In this document: positions 1 to 8,948 of the stretch, in pieces
Layout: each line of letters opens with the position of its first letter
How positions within the stretch are numbered: position 1 is the stretch's first letter
NCBI RefSeq assembly: GCF_900156415.1
Contig: NZ_FTNM01000002.1
Span: 372,001-436,000 of the forward strand
DNA from: Pontibacter lucknowensis
GTDB lineage: Bacteria > Bacteroidota > Bacteroidia > Cytophagales > Hymenobacteraceae
DNA length: 64,000 nucleotides
Reading direction: 5' to 3'
Made by a program: the position numbers and the translations under genes
Notes under the pieces: generated by a model
Seen by the model: only the letters and a program-made list of their open reading frames with translations
What the model was told of the DNA's origin: nothing
The model's database searches: none

Positions 1-33
1 TTTGTGAGAAGCAATTACAAAGAATAATTGAAG

Positions 34-465
34 ATGAAATCAGTAAACAGTGAGGAAATGGAGAATCAGGGTTCAGTACTATTCTACCATGGCACGAAGG
101 CTAACCTAAAGCCTGGAGATTTGATTGAGCCCGGCTTCAATTCAAATTACGGGAAGCGGAAGAAAGCGGCTTATGTCTATCTGACTGCCACCATGGACGC
201 CGCTATTTGGGGAGCTGAACTTGCTCAGGGGGAAGGCCGGGGCAGGATTTATACAGTAGAGCCAACCGGTACGATAGAAGATGACCCCAATCTGACGGAT
301 AAGAAATACCCCGGCAATCCGACAAAATCTTACCGCACCCGGAGTCCGCTTCGGGTAACCGGAGAAGTGACGAACTGGCAGGGGCATCCCGCGGAGCAAC
401 TAAAAGCGATGAAAGACCACCTCGAGCAGCTAAAGCAACAAGGTATAGAAGCCATTGAAGATTGA
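34..465 (+). CDS. arr: Rifampin ADP-ribosyltransferase (Arr family)
   Basis: Arr enzymes transfer ADP-ribose from NAD+ to the 23-hydroxyl of rifamycins and inactivate them. The protein is about 143 residues, which matches the whole single-domain family. It carries the N-terminal FYHGTKANLKPGDLIEPG block and the YVYLTATMDAAIWGAELA block, then RGRIYTVEPTG and the DDPNLTDKKYPGNPTKSYR block typical of Arr. I chose the ATG at 34; a TTG at 28 and an ATG at 58 are in frame. It converges with pbpC, whose stop lies 12 bases away. Family assignment is strong. Activity on rifampicin is inferred, since many chromosomal Arr homologues have unknown natural substrates. Confidence 0.85.
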   Translation: MKSVNSEEMENQGSVLFYHGTKANLKPGDLIEPGFNSNYGKRKKAAYVYLTATMDAAIWGAELAQGEGRGRIYTVEPTGTIEDDPNLTDKKYPGNPTKSYRTRSPLRVTGEVTNWQGHPAEQLKAMKDHLEQLKQQGIEAIED

Positions 466-476
466 TTTGCTGCGGC

Positions 477-2825
477 CTATAGAAACTTCACGGTAATATA
501 ACTATCCGTGTTCCTTCCCTGGTCATCGGTGCAGGAGATCTTATACCTGCCGGCCTTTTTCGGCTCAAAAAACACTTTTTCGTTGGCGGCTGTGGCTTTG
601 AGAAACTTGTCGTTGATGTACCAGTATACCTGCTTCACCTCGTTGTGGGCATTGCTATGCAGCATCAGTTGCTGACGTTCTTCCTGTTCCATGAAGTACT
701 CCATACCAGCAGCCGGAGAAGTAATAATGGGAGCATACTCCTTAAAAATGCGGCTGCAACTGGGGTTGTGCGCCGGAATTGGCGTATAGGGAATCCGCTC
801 TGCATCAAAAAAGGTAAGCAGTTCCGGAGCATGGTTCGGGTATAGCTGCTGCACAAATCCTGTCGCTGGCTGGCAGCTGGTGCAATAGCTGTGCTTTTTG
901 TCCTCAGAAACAGCAATGCGTTTCAGGTGGCTGCACTTCCGGGTAGAGGAGATGCCGGGGATGAACGTATCCAGCACCTGGTTTCGGCAGAAACTGTTGG
1001 CCGGGCTGCCGCTTTCGGCACACACCGCTCTTAAACCAATGCCCTTTGGTTGCTGAAACCACCCGGCGGTGGAGTTGTAGTCGATGCTGTTAAAGATGTC
1101 GAAGAGCAGGGGAGTGGCTGAGTCGGTGCCATTGAGTTCGGGCACCCCTTCGCCGGAGAAATTGCCTACCCACACGCCCACCGTGTACTTCTTGTTGTAG
1201 CCGATGCTCCAGGCATCCTTGCGCCCATAGGAGGTGCCGGTTTTCCAGGCGATCTTGGGCAGGTTCGGACTGTTGTGCGCATTGTGCGGCAGGTCAGGAC
1301 GGGTGAGTTGTGTCAGAATCTGATTCGTCATGTAAGCAGCTCCCGGCGATAATAGTTGAGTTTCCTGTTCTGTTGTGTCTTCCTGTAACCATCTGATGTG
1401 GCTATACCTGCCCTGGTTTGCAAAAGCGGAATAGAGTAAAGTCAGCTCTTCCAGTTTCACATCACACCCTCCCAAGATCAGAGACAGACCTAGTTGGTTG
1501 CCCTTGCGTTTCATCTCCGAAAACTCCGCCTGCTTCAGTTTCTGCACAAAGGTATAGACGCCCAACTGGTCGAGCACTTTCACCGCCGGCACATTGAGCG
1601 AAGTAGCCAGGGCATGCGCTATGGTCACATTGCCATTGTAGTTGCCAAAATAGTTCTGCGGACGGTACCCGGCATAATCTACAGGTACATCGGTGATCAT
1701 GGTTTTAGGTGTAAGCAGACCTTTGTCGAAAGCCGCAGCGTAGAGGAATGGCTTTAAGGTACTGCCAGGGGAGCGGACTGCTCTTACTCCGTCCACCTGC
1801 CCGTGGTGCGCAAAGTCATTGAAATCAGCTGATCCCAGGTAGGCTTCAACAGCCCGGGTCTGGTTGTTGATCACCAGCACGGCTGCATTGTGGATGTTCT
1901 GGTAGCGCAGCCGCTGCATGTAGTTGTATGCCAATTGTTCCACCTTTTCCTGTACCTGTCGGTTAAGCGTGGTTTTGACAATCGGGTGGTTTTTATACCT
2001 GCGGAACATACGGTAGGCGAAGTGCGGGGCCACCTTGGGAGCCTGTTGCCTGTGAGCTTCCAGCGGCTCCAGCAAAGCATCCTCAATTTCCGATGCCGGG
2101 AAGGCCCCTTGCTCCTGGTAGAAGCGCAACCACTTGTTCCGGAAGTCCACGATCCGCTCATTCTGCTCCCCAATGCGTAGCGAAGAGGGTTTGTTAGGTA
2201 TAACCGTCAGCGTGACCGCCTGCGCCAGACTCAATTGCCTGGGCGACTGCTGAAAATAAAGCACAGAGGCTGCCTTTACGCCTTCAATATTTCCACCAAA
2301 TGGCACCAGATCCAGGTATAGTTGCAGAATTTCGTCTTTGCTGTAATACCACTCCAGCTGCAGTGCCCGAAACATCTCGTAAAGCTTGTTCGCATAGGTA
2401 CGCTTTTGCGGATAAAGCAGCCGTGCCACCTGCATGGTAATGGTAGAGGCGCCTGAGGTTTTTTTGTTTTGCAGCAGGTTATTGACAAAGGCTCTGCTAA
2501 TGGCAAAGGGGTTGACGCCGGGGTGATAGTAAAAATACCTGTCCTCCTTCAGCAGCACCGCCTTTTTCAGGACCGGGTTGATCTCGTCCGGCTCCAGCTG
2601 CATACGCCACTTATCATCCCGGCTCAGAAAAGCATTGATTACACTGCCATCCGAAGCGGTGATCACAGGGGAATAGGATATGTTTACTTTGAGTGGGTAG
2701 AGGTGGTTGAGAAGGGCAAAGGTCAGGCAAAGCAGCAACACAAGGTGTAGCGTATACCGGAGCCAGGGCTTGCTGTAAGTGAGCAGCCGTCGGGGTAGGG
2801 TATAGGTTATGTTTTGTGTTGACAT
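477..2825 (-). CDS. pbpC: Penicillin-binding protein 1C
   Basis: Bifunctional class A penicillin-binding protein of 782 residues, anchored by one N-terminal membrane segment (about residues 24-42). The glycosyltransferase 51 domain has the catalytic EDRYFYYHPG motif near Glu94 and the TITMQVARLL block. The transpeptidase domain has SPGSTLK at about 352-358 (nucleophile Ser355), an SLN motif near 409 and KTGTSYGRKDAW near 530. A C-terminal PBP1C-type (BiPBP_C) domain with several cysteines follows. It is read in the same direction as the upstream alpha-2-macroglobulin gene, the pairing also seen as pbpC-yfhM in E. coli. The gap between the two genes holds repeats, so co-transcription is uncertain. 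Confidence 0.93.
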   Translation of the reverse strand: MSTQNITYTLPRRLLTYSKPWLRYTLHLVLLLCLTFALLNHLYPLKVNISYSPVITASDGSVINAFLSRDDKWRMQLEPDEINPVLKKAVLLKEDRYFYYHPGVNPFAISRAFVNNLLQNKKTSGASTITMQVARLLYPQKRTYANKLYEMFRALQLEWYYSKDEILQLYLDLVPFGGNIEGVKAASVLYFQQSPRQLSLAQAVTLTVIPNKPSSLRIGEQNERIVDFRNKWLRFYQEQGAFPASEIEDALLEPLEAHRQQAPKVAPHFAYRMFRRYKNHPIVKTTLNRQVQEKVEQLAYNYMQRLRYQNIHNAAVLVINNQTRAVEAYLGSADFNDFAHHGQVDGVRAVRSPGSTLKPFLYAAAFDKGLLTPKTMITDVPVDYAGYRPQNYFGNYNGNVTIAHALATSLNVPAVKVLDQLGVYTFVQKLKQAEFSEMKRKGNQLGLSLILGGCDVKLEELTLLYSAFANQGRYSHIRWLQEDTTEQETQLLSPGAAYMTNQILTQLTRPDLPHNAHNSPNLPKIAWKTGTSYGRKDAWSIGYNKKYTVGVWVGNFSGEGVPELNGTDSATPLLFDIFNSIDYNSTAGWFQQPKGIGLRAVCAESGSPANSFCRNQVLDTFIPGISSTRKCSHLKRIAVSEDKKHSYCTSCQPATGFVQQLYPNHAPELLTFFDAERIPYTPIPAHNPSCSRIFKEYAPIITSPAAGMEYFMEQEERQQLMLHSNAHNEVKQVYWYINDKFLKATAANEKVFFEPKKAGRYKISCTDDQGRNTDSYITVKFL

Positions 2826-2856
2826 TTAGGTTAGTACTGGTTTTCAATTCATGGCG

Positions 2857-2872
2857 CGAGCGTCCTCGCTCG
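2857..2872. repeat. Short GC-rich hairpin in the pbpC/A2M gap
   Basis: CGAGCG and CGCTCG flank a TCCT loop within GCGCGAGCGTCCTCGCTCGTG-like sequence 32 bases upstream of the pbpC start. It looks like a dispersed intergenic element, not a terminator, because no T-run follows on either strand. Confidence 0.4.
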
Positions 2873-2986
2873 TGTCTACTATGGTGGGGCCTCTGGCCCA
2901 GGTATAACTGCTCTTGCTAGCGTAGCGGCGGCTATTCAGGTATAGCAAGCCGAGTTGTTTCATCGCCTGCCCTGGCCGGGCGGGCC

Positions 2987-3014
2987 TTACTTTTTGTCTT
3001 GACACAAAAAGTAA
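2987..3014. repeat. Perfect 11-bp inverted repeat, dispersed Bacteroidota-type element
   Basis: TTACTTTTTGT and ACAAAAAGTAA form a perfect 11-bp stem around a 6-base loop. A second GTCAAGAC copy of the loop sequence follows at about 3023. From memory, this sequence recurs between genes in many Bacteroidota genomes and produces spurious short ORFs. The 365-bp gap 2826-3190 contains this element, the small hairpin at 2857 and the period-8 array at 3156, with no credible gene. Confidence 0.55.
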
Positions 3015-3155
3015 GCAAAAAAGTCAAGACCCTCCAAACTCGCTGAACACTCGAACAGTGGAGTGTCATTAAGTGCACTTGGTACAGGTGATCTGTTCCA
3101 TAGCTCAAGGGACAAGGATGTCTTTCAATGCGTGCCAGTGGTGTGTGCAGAAATC

Positions 3156-3206
3156 CACTCCTAAACTCTCAAACTCCTCAACTCCCAAACTCACCTCACT
3201 CTCACA
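3156..3206. repeat. Period-8 degenerate array at the 3' end of the A2M gene
   Basis: On the plus strand, units of the form AACTCNNA repeat every 8 bases (CTCCTA AACTCTCA AACTCC and so on). The array runs through the stop codon of the minus-strand alpha-2-macroglobulin gene, so in the sense direction the gene ends in and is followed by GAGTTTGAG-like repeats. It is one of ten such arrays in the window. Confidence 0.65.
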
Positions 3207-6200
3207 ACCCCACCCCCCGAGTAGCTATGATACTCTGCATTATACATCGCATCAGCCCCGATCGGCCCTAACTGAAACGTCCCCTTCGACACGGCACGTA
3301 CCTGGTAGAAAAAGTACTGCGGCTCTGGCTTGGCGGTGGCGTAGAGGTTGATCCTGTCGTCGCGGATGTCGATATGATCCGGGGTAGCAGGTTTTTGCGC
3401 TTCTATCCAGCCGAACTCACGGGCTGTCATCAGGCGCGGGTTTTCTATCTCAAAACCGGCTGGCAGCATGTCGGTGATGGCGATGTTAGGCATGCTTCTG
3501 CCGTCCAGCGACTGCAGCTCCACACGCACTACCACCAGATCGTTTTGCCGGAAGGTATTGTCAGTGATTTCTCTGCCATTGCGGTCGAAGAAGGTTTTGC
3601 GTACTTTCAGGTAATTGTCTTCGCGCTTCACGTCGCCGCTCTGGCTGATGCCTTCCAGTTCCCAGAAATAATAGGCAGTGCCTGTTCCCTTACTTCGAAT
3701 ACTGATCGTGCCGCTGCTGATGTTATTAGTCAGCGTCAGGTCGTTACCGGAGAAGGTGCCGATCTGCTTTCCGTTCTGGTATACCTGCGCCGTTTGGTTG
3801 CCCTGGTTCCTGCTCGAAAGCTTACCCAAAGCCATCAGCGCAAAAGCACGTTCCTGGGTGTTGTACCACCGCTTAGAGCGCAGTTCATCAGATAAATGTC
3901 GGGCCAGTGTGCCGACCTGCGGGTTGTCCGGGTCAGCTTCAATCAAACTGTTCAGCGAGATCGCCATGTCACGGATGGGTGAGTAGAAGCTGCCGCCGAG
4001 GGCACGTACAGAGGTTTCGCCGGCAAAGGAGCGGGGCAGAATCTGGTTGAAGCTTTCGCGGCTGCCGTTCAGGGCGTAGGTGCTGGCCAGCAGGTAGCGG
4101 GCATCCAGCGACAGCAATTCCGGTTTGGCCTTGTAGTAGTTCATGGTCGACCAATCCACCGTGCCCGCAATGCTGAGCACGTAGAGTGAGTAAGTGGTTT
4201 CGCGGGCGGCGATATACTTGCTCTTCACCTGGCGGCTGGCATCGTAGTAACGGTATTCTTCCATGGCCTTGCCCTTTACCTTTTGCTGCAGGTAGCGCAC
4301 CGCCTTATCAAGGACATCCTGCGTTACCGGGAAGCCGGCCTTCTTCGCCTCCAGCAAGAAGTGCGTGGCATAGGTGCTGCTCCACCAGTCGGTGTAGGTG
4401 CCGCCGGGCCAGTAAGTAAATCCGCCGTCATATTGCTGCATCAGCTCAATTTTGGTGATAGCCTCCTGCACCAGGTAGTTCGGGTTGAAGCTGCGGCTCT
4501 TGTTGTCCTGTTGCAGCGAACGGGCCAGGTCAGTGTAGTAGAGCAGCGGGAAAGCCGTGGAAGTAGTCTGCTCCAGGCAACCATGCGGGTAGCGCAGCAG
4601 GAAGGTAATGTCATCCGTAAACTGTGCTAGCGGAGAACGGCTCACCACCAGCTTGGCCGACACCGACGAAGGTATAAAGTCGTTGGCCAGTTTGATGTCG
4701 GCTGTGGCGCCGTCTTTCACGCTGCCAGCATCCGCTACTTTGGTCAGTGGTGCGATAGGGCGTACCGTGATATCGGTGTTGCTGACAAAAGACTCGTTCA
4801 GGGCATTGACGGTCACTTTCACTGTAGCCTGCCCGATGGCAGGAGTAGCTACTAATTTGTAAGTTACCTGCGCCTCGGTGTTCGGGTTTATACCTGCGGA
4901 TTTCCGGGTTTCGCCTACCACACGCAGCGGGCCTGTCACGGCGATGGTGCTGGCGGCTGTGGTTTTGCTTGTGGTGGTATTGCTGAGCGTAACCGGCACC
5001 AGGATCGTGTCGCGGGGACTCACAAAACGAGGCAGGGCCGTGCTGATCACTACCGGATCTGACACCCGCATCATCTTTTCGGAAGAGCCGAAGGCATTGT
5101 CCTTATAGGCCACGGCCATGATGCGCACAGCCCCCGAGAACTCAGGTATACGCACGTTTACGGCTGCCTCGCCGCTGGCATTTGCCTTTAACTGCCCGCT
5201 CCACAGCGACACGAGCTTTACCCGTTTGTTGGTGAGCGGATTGATGCGTTTTGCCAAATCGTAACCGTCGCCGCCAGTGCTGGAGCGGTTGCCAAGTTCC
5301 GGGAACAGGAAGGGGTACAGGTCATAGCCCGTCACTTCCAGCGCCCGCTTCTGGTAGAAGAAGCCATGCGGGTCAGGTGTTTGGTAATCCTTTATCTGCA
5401 GAATGCCTTCATCCACCACGGCCAGGGTCACTTCAGCGTTTGGCGCCGTTTTCACCTTCACCTGTTGCACACGGCTGGAGCGGGACGCTTCGGGTGCCTG
5501 TATGGCAACAGACAACTGCGTGCTCTTCCTGGTAACACTAAGGGGTTTAAATCCACGGGCAATGGTCAGTGGCATCTGGTTGTCCTTAACCTGGCGCAGG
5601 GCAATGGCGGTAATGTAGGCTGTTGGCAGGTGTTCGTCTTTGATCGGCAGGGTAAGCGAAGCGGCTTTTTTGTCGGTCTTGAGGTAGTAGTAGCTCAGCA
5701 CTTTGTTCTGTTCCACCGTCACCAGAATCTTCCCGGCAAATGGAGACTTGAACAAAACTTTAGCCTGGTCGCCTACCTCGTATTTTTCTTTGTCGAGTGA
5801 TATATCTACTTCGCCCTCGGTGTTCACGGCAAAGGAGGTGCTTTCGGTATCGCCCCAGCCGTAGGCATAGAACTCCTGCGCCACGTAGTTGTAGGCGCCC
5901 GGACGCATCACCCGAATTTCATACTGCCCGGAAGTAACAGGGGTGAAATTGAACACAGCGCCATTGGCAGGTATTTGCATATCCTGATTAATGATGACCT
6001 GCTCTCTGCGCTGCGACCTGTAGCTGTACTCGTCGCTATGACGAGCAATCACCGATTCGTAGGTATAGCGCACGAGTTGCACTCTGGCTGTGGTCTTAAC
6101 CGGTGAACCAGTGCGATCGAGGGCAATTAGCGGAATGTTGAGTGCGCTGCGGGTACTCACATAGTCATCAAAGTTCCGGATACCGTAAAAAGCCTGCTGC

Positions 6201-8626
6201 GTACTCACGTCAAACTTGTTGAGGCGGTTTACTGGTCGGCCGGTTTCATCGAAAACAGTAGTATAAAGTGAGCCGTCCAATAAGCCGATGTCTTTGAAGT
6301 TCTCCAGCTCAAAAGTTTCCTGCCCTTTGCCCTGCGCGTCGGTTTCTCCCTGGCGGGTGCTGGTCTGGATGTTGATGGAGCCGGAGGTATGGATATCAAA
6401 AGTATAATCTGGGTAGCGCTTGGCCTCAAAGGTTTTCTTTTTGAGGCTGAGCTGCGTTTCGTAGTTGCGGTTAGCGGCCGGGGGGCCGAACAGGTTCTGC
6501 GCCGTCAGGTTAAGTACAAGCTTCTCGCCGGCATTGTAAGTGCTTTTGTTGAGGACAGCCGTCACCTTCAGGCGGTCGGGCATAAACTCCTCTACCCCTA
6601 TCTTCTTTGCGTTCAGCAGTACATCGTTGCCGGAGTATACCTCCAGGGTATAAGTACCCGTGACAGCAGCTCCGTTCAGGATGAAACTGGTTTCGCTGGC
6701 ACCCTGGTTGTTCAATTTGCCTTTGGTGCTGCGGTACTCTTTGCCGTTGGGTAAGAGCAGTTTCACTTTAATAGGCAAGCCTGCCACCGTTTTCCAGTCC
6801 GGCGTGCGCACCACCGTGTTGACATGAATGGTGTCGCCGGGGCGGTAGAGATCGCGATCTCCATAGATGAAGGCATCATAGTTCAGATCGGTCAGGCGTT
6901 TGCCACCTACTTCAAAGCGGGAGGTATTTACCTGGGTCTGGCTATAGGGCATGTAATTGAAGTCGTCACCTTTGCGGGCCGTGATCATGCCGATCTTAAA
7001 ATCAGGTGCTGCTGTGCCGGTGTTGCTGAACCGGGCCACCCCATCCTTGTCAGTCGTGGCTTTGTGCACCACCTGGTTGTTGGTGCTGATAAAGCGAATT
7101 TCAACCCCGTCCAGGGTGCTGGCCTCGCGAATGGAATTGGCAAATACCACTACTTCGTCCTTGCCCTGCTTGGCGATCAAACCAATATCCGACACCGACA
7201 CAATTTTGGAATCCTTCAGCCAGTTTTTATCAGTGCTGGCCACGGTGATCACATACAATCCTTTGAACTGGCTATCGAAATCAAGGTCGTGCAGGTTGAG
7301 GTTGAGCAGGTAGGAGCTGCCTTGCTTGCGCAGGCTTTCGGTGTTGTACTCGCGCTCGAAAAGTGTGTTGCCGCTGTTTTCGTTCACATCGTAGTAGGAG
7401 CTGGAGTAGTACTCTTCCGTTTCCTCGTCGTAGTAGCCGTCATACATTTTACCCTCGCGCAGATAGTGCAGAATGTTGTTTTCGTATACCTTGCTGATGC
7501 TCACTTTTATGCGCGGCACGTTGCTCAGGTTGAGGGCGATGTTGCGGGCACCCTGGCTGCTGAGGTATATACTCTTTCCGTTGGCAAAACTGATGCTTGG
7601 TTGCGTTGAGGCAAACGTGACGCTGTGCCGGTAAGGCTGGCCCATCGGCTTTCCGGCCATACCTGCCAGGTCACCGGAGAGGGTGAGGGTATAGGTGCTG
7701 TTCTGGTTGAAGTTACCTTTCAGTACCAAACCGTTTTGCAGGCGCTCCACCGTATACTCCCGGCGCGGGCTAACTTCGATCAGGTTGCTGATGTTGCTAT
7801 TGGTAACAGGCTGCGTGGTAAGGATATAGATGCGCTCCTGGCCTTCTTCCAATGCGGTCACCACCTCGGCTACCATCATACGCTGGCGGCTTGGCAAGAG
7901 TACATCCCGTTCTATGGTCTGGTCAGTTTGAGAGGTGCTTCCTGCCACGCTCAGGCCCTTGGCAATGTGCAGTCGCAGCGGGATCTCTTTATCCTCTTGT
8001 CCTGCCACATTTTTAACCCGAATGGTCACATTGTCTCGGTTACCGCTGGCCAGCTCTATGGGTAGCTCTTTATTTCCTGCATATACTTTTAGATGTTCCC
8101 GTAATTCCTGGAAAAGCACCGGATAGTTAAAGTCGAGCTGTAAACTGGCCTCGAGCTGGTTCGGATTGTTCTCATTTGTCACCCAATAGCTTTTTACCTG
8201 ATGCAGCCGGAGGTAGGGGGTATGGAAAGTTAGGCCCTGACCGGCGGGTATCTTATACTTTTCAGTTGTGTGGCGTAGCAGATTTTCTGTTAGCTCCGCT
8301 TTATAATTCGTAGTAGGGGCAAAGGGTTTGTCTGGTGAGAACACCAGTTCGTTAGGAGCCGTCCATTTATACTTGCCGTCCACCCTTGGCGTGATGGTCA
8401 GGTATGGAATTGTATCCCATTGGTTCAAAAGCGAATCGCCTACCAGGTCTTTGTCAAATAGGAAGACCAGGTTTTGTTCCCGGGCGATTTCCTGCTCAAA
8501 ATTCTTGCTTTGCAGCCGCAATTCATCGCTCTTGCTTCGGCAACTGAACACGCAAAGTAAAAACAGCCATACACAGAGTCGGAGCAGGTGCCGAAGTGGT
8601 GTGGGGTGGGGGTGTCTTATATTCAT
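3191..8626 (-). CDS. Alpha-2-macroglobulin family lipoprotein with thioester
   Basis: Large periplasmic protease trap of about 1811 residues, the bacterial alpha-2-macroglobulin (YfhM-like) family. I place the start at the ATG at 8626, because the protein then begins with basic residues, a hydrophobic stretch and the lipobox LLCVFSC, so it should be a membrane-anchored lipoprotein. A longer reading to 8692 lacks that logic. MG-type beta domains come first. The thioester motif CLEQ, in YPHGCLEQTTS, is intact with its Cys near residue 1350, so protease trapping by covalent linkage should be possible. The complement-like helical thioester domain and a C-terminal receptor-binding-like domain follow. 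It lies upstream of pbpC, consistent with envelope protection during peptidoglycan repair. The last codons overlap a period-8 repeat. Confidence 0.92.
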   Translation of the reverse strand: MNIRHPHPTPLRHLLRLCVWLFLLCVFSCRSKSDELRLQSKNFEQEIAREQNLVFLFDKDLVGDSLLNQWDTIPYLTITPRVDGKYKWTAPNELVFSPDKPFAPTTNYKAELTENLLRHTTEKYKIPAGQGLTFHTPYLRLHQVKSYWVTNENNPNQLEASLQLDFNYPVLFQELREHLKVYAGNKELPIELASGNRDNVTIRVKNVAGQEDKEIPLRLHIAKGLSVAGSTSQTDQTIERDVLLPSRQRMMVAEVVTALEEGQERIYILTTQPVTNSNISNLIEVSPRREYTVERLQNGLVLKGNFNQNSTYTLTLSGDLAGMAGKPMGQPYRHSVTFASTQPSISFANGKSIYLSSQGARNIALNLSNVPRIKVSISKVYENNILHYLREGKMYDGYYDEETEEYYSSSYYDVNENSGNTLFEREYNTESLRKQGSSYLLNLNLHDLDFDSQFKGLYVITVASTDKNWLKDSKIVSVSDIGLIAKQGKDEVVVFANSIREASTLDGVEIRFISTNNQVVHKATTDKDGVARFSNTGTAAPDFKIGMITARKGDDFNYMPYSQTQVNTSRFEVGGKRLTDLNYDAFIYGDRDLYRPGDTIHVNTVVRTPDWKTVAGLPIKVKLLLPNGKEYRSTKGKLNNQGASETSFILNGAAVTGTYTLEVYSGNDVLLNAKKIGVEEFMPDRLKVTAVLNKSTYNAGEKLVLNLTAQNLFGPPAANRNYETQLSLKKKTFEAKRYPDYTFDIHTSGSINIQTSTRQGETDAQGKGQETFELENFKDIGLLDGSLYTTVFDETGRPVNRLNKFDVSTQQAFYGIRNFDDYVSTRSALNIPLIALDRTGSPVKTTARVQLVRYTYESVIARHSDEYSYRSQRREQVIINQDMQIPANGAVFNFTPVTSGQYEIRVMRPGAYNYVAQEFYAYGWGDTESTSFAVNTEGEVDISLDKEKYEVGDQAKVLFKSPFAGKILVTVEQNKVLSYYYLKTDKKAASLTLPIKDEHLPTAYITAIALRQVKDNQMPLTIARGFKPLSVTRKSTQLSVAIQAPEASRSSRVQQVKVKTAPNAEVTLAVVDEGILQIKDYQTPDPHGFFYQKRALEVTGYDLYPFLFPELGNRSSTGGDGYDLAKRINPLTNKRVKLVSLWSGQLKANASGEAAVNVRIPEFSGAVRIMAVAYKDNAFGSSEKMMRVSDPVVISTALPRFVSPRDTILVPVTLSNTTTSKTTAASTIAVTGPLRVVGETRKSAGINPNTEAQVTYKLVATPAIGQATVKVTVNALNESFVSNTDITVRPIAPLTKVADAGSVKDGATADIKLANDFIPSSVSAKLVVSRSPLAQFTDDITFLLRYPHGCLEQTTSTAFPLLYYTDLARSLQQDNKSRSFNPNYLVQEAITKIELMQQYDGGFTYWPGGTYTDWWSSTYATHFLLEAKKAGFPVTQDVLDKAVRYLQQKVKGKAMEEYRYYDASRQVKSKYIAARETTYSLYVLSIAGTVDWSTMNYYKAKPELLSLDARYLLASTYALNGSRESFNQILPRSFAGETSVRALGGSFYSPIRDMAISLNSLIEADPDNPQVGTLARHLSDELRSKRWYNTQERAFALMALGKLSSRNQGNQTAQVYQNGKQIGTFSGNDLTLTNNISSGTISIRSKGTGTAYYFWELEGISQSGDVKREDNYLKVRKTFFDRNGREITDNTFRQNDLVVVRVELQSLDGRSMPNIAITDMLPAGFEIENPRLMTAREFGWIEAQKPATPDHIDIRDDRINLYATAKPEPQYFFYQVRAVSKGTFQLGPIGADAMYNAEYHSYSGGGVVRVR

Positions 8627-8679
8627 AGTATAGGTAGAAGAAGGGCAAAAATTGGTTGGTTGGAGTATACTTTTAAAAT

Positions 8680-8752
8680 GGCTCCTTTGCATTGATTTTA
8701 GAGAAAAATGCTACGTAATGATATGAATTTTTACAGTAGTTGCAAAGGAGGC
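8680..8752. promoter_or_regulatory. Inverted repeat upstream of the A2M gene
   Basis: GGCTCCTTTGCA at 8680-8691 and TGCAAAGGAGGC at 8741-8752 pair at 11 of 12 positions across about 50 bases. They begin 54 bases upstream of the chosen A2M start. They could be an operator or a leader stem; nothing else in the 8627-8948 gap looks functional except the mnmE terminator. Confidence 0.3.
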
Positions 8753-8891
8753 TATACCTAAATCAGCATGATTGAATAAGGTTAAAAAGAATTCATACCT
8801 TTTACCGCTTTTATATGGAGTGCCGCCCTGTTATATGTGAGCTATCTAAAGCCAGGACGGTTAGTTTAAAAGCATGTGTCAGTAATAGAAA

Positions 8892-8922
8892 AATGCCTGA
8901 TTACAGCTGGTAATCAGGCATT
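8892..8922 (-). terminator. Terminator downstream of mnmE
   Basis: AATGCCTGATTA and TAATCAGGCATT form a perfect 12-bp stem with a 7-base loop, followed on the minus strand by a run of T. It lies 27 bases after the mnmE stop. Confidence 0.75.
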
Positions 8923-8948
8923 GAAGGTATGGTCAAGTATTTTCTGGT

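Noticed and set aside
3156-3206. Period-8 arrays as possible CRISPR repeats
   Set aside because: Units are 8 bases with no constant repeats and variable spacers of 25-40 bases, and there are no cas genes.
6824-7609. 261-codon plus-strand ORF inside the alpha-2-macroglobulin gene
   Set aside because: It is antisense to a clear family protein and its translation has no recognisable domain. Long shadows are common in this base composition.
8627-8692. Longer start for the A2M lipoprotein
   Set aside because: It would put 22 residues in front of the lipoprotein signal and hide the lipobox.
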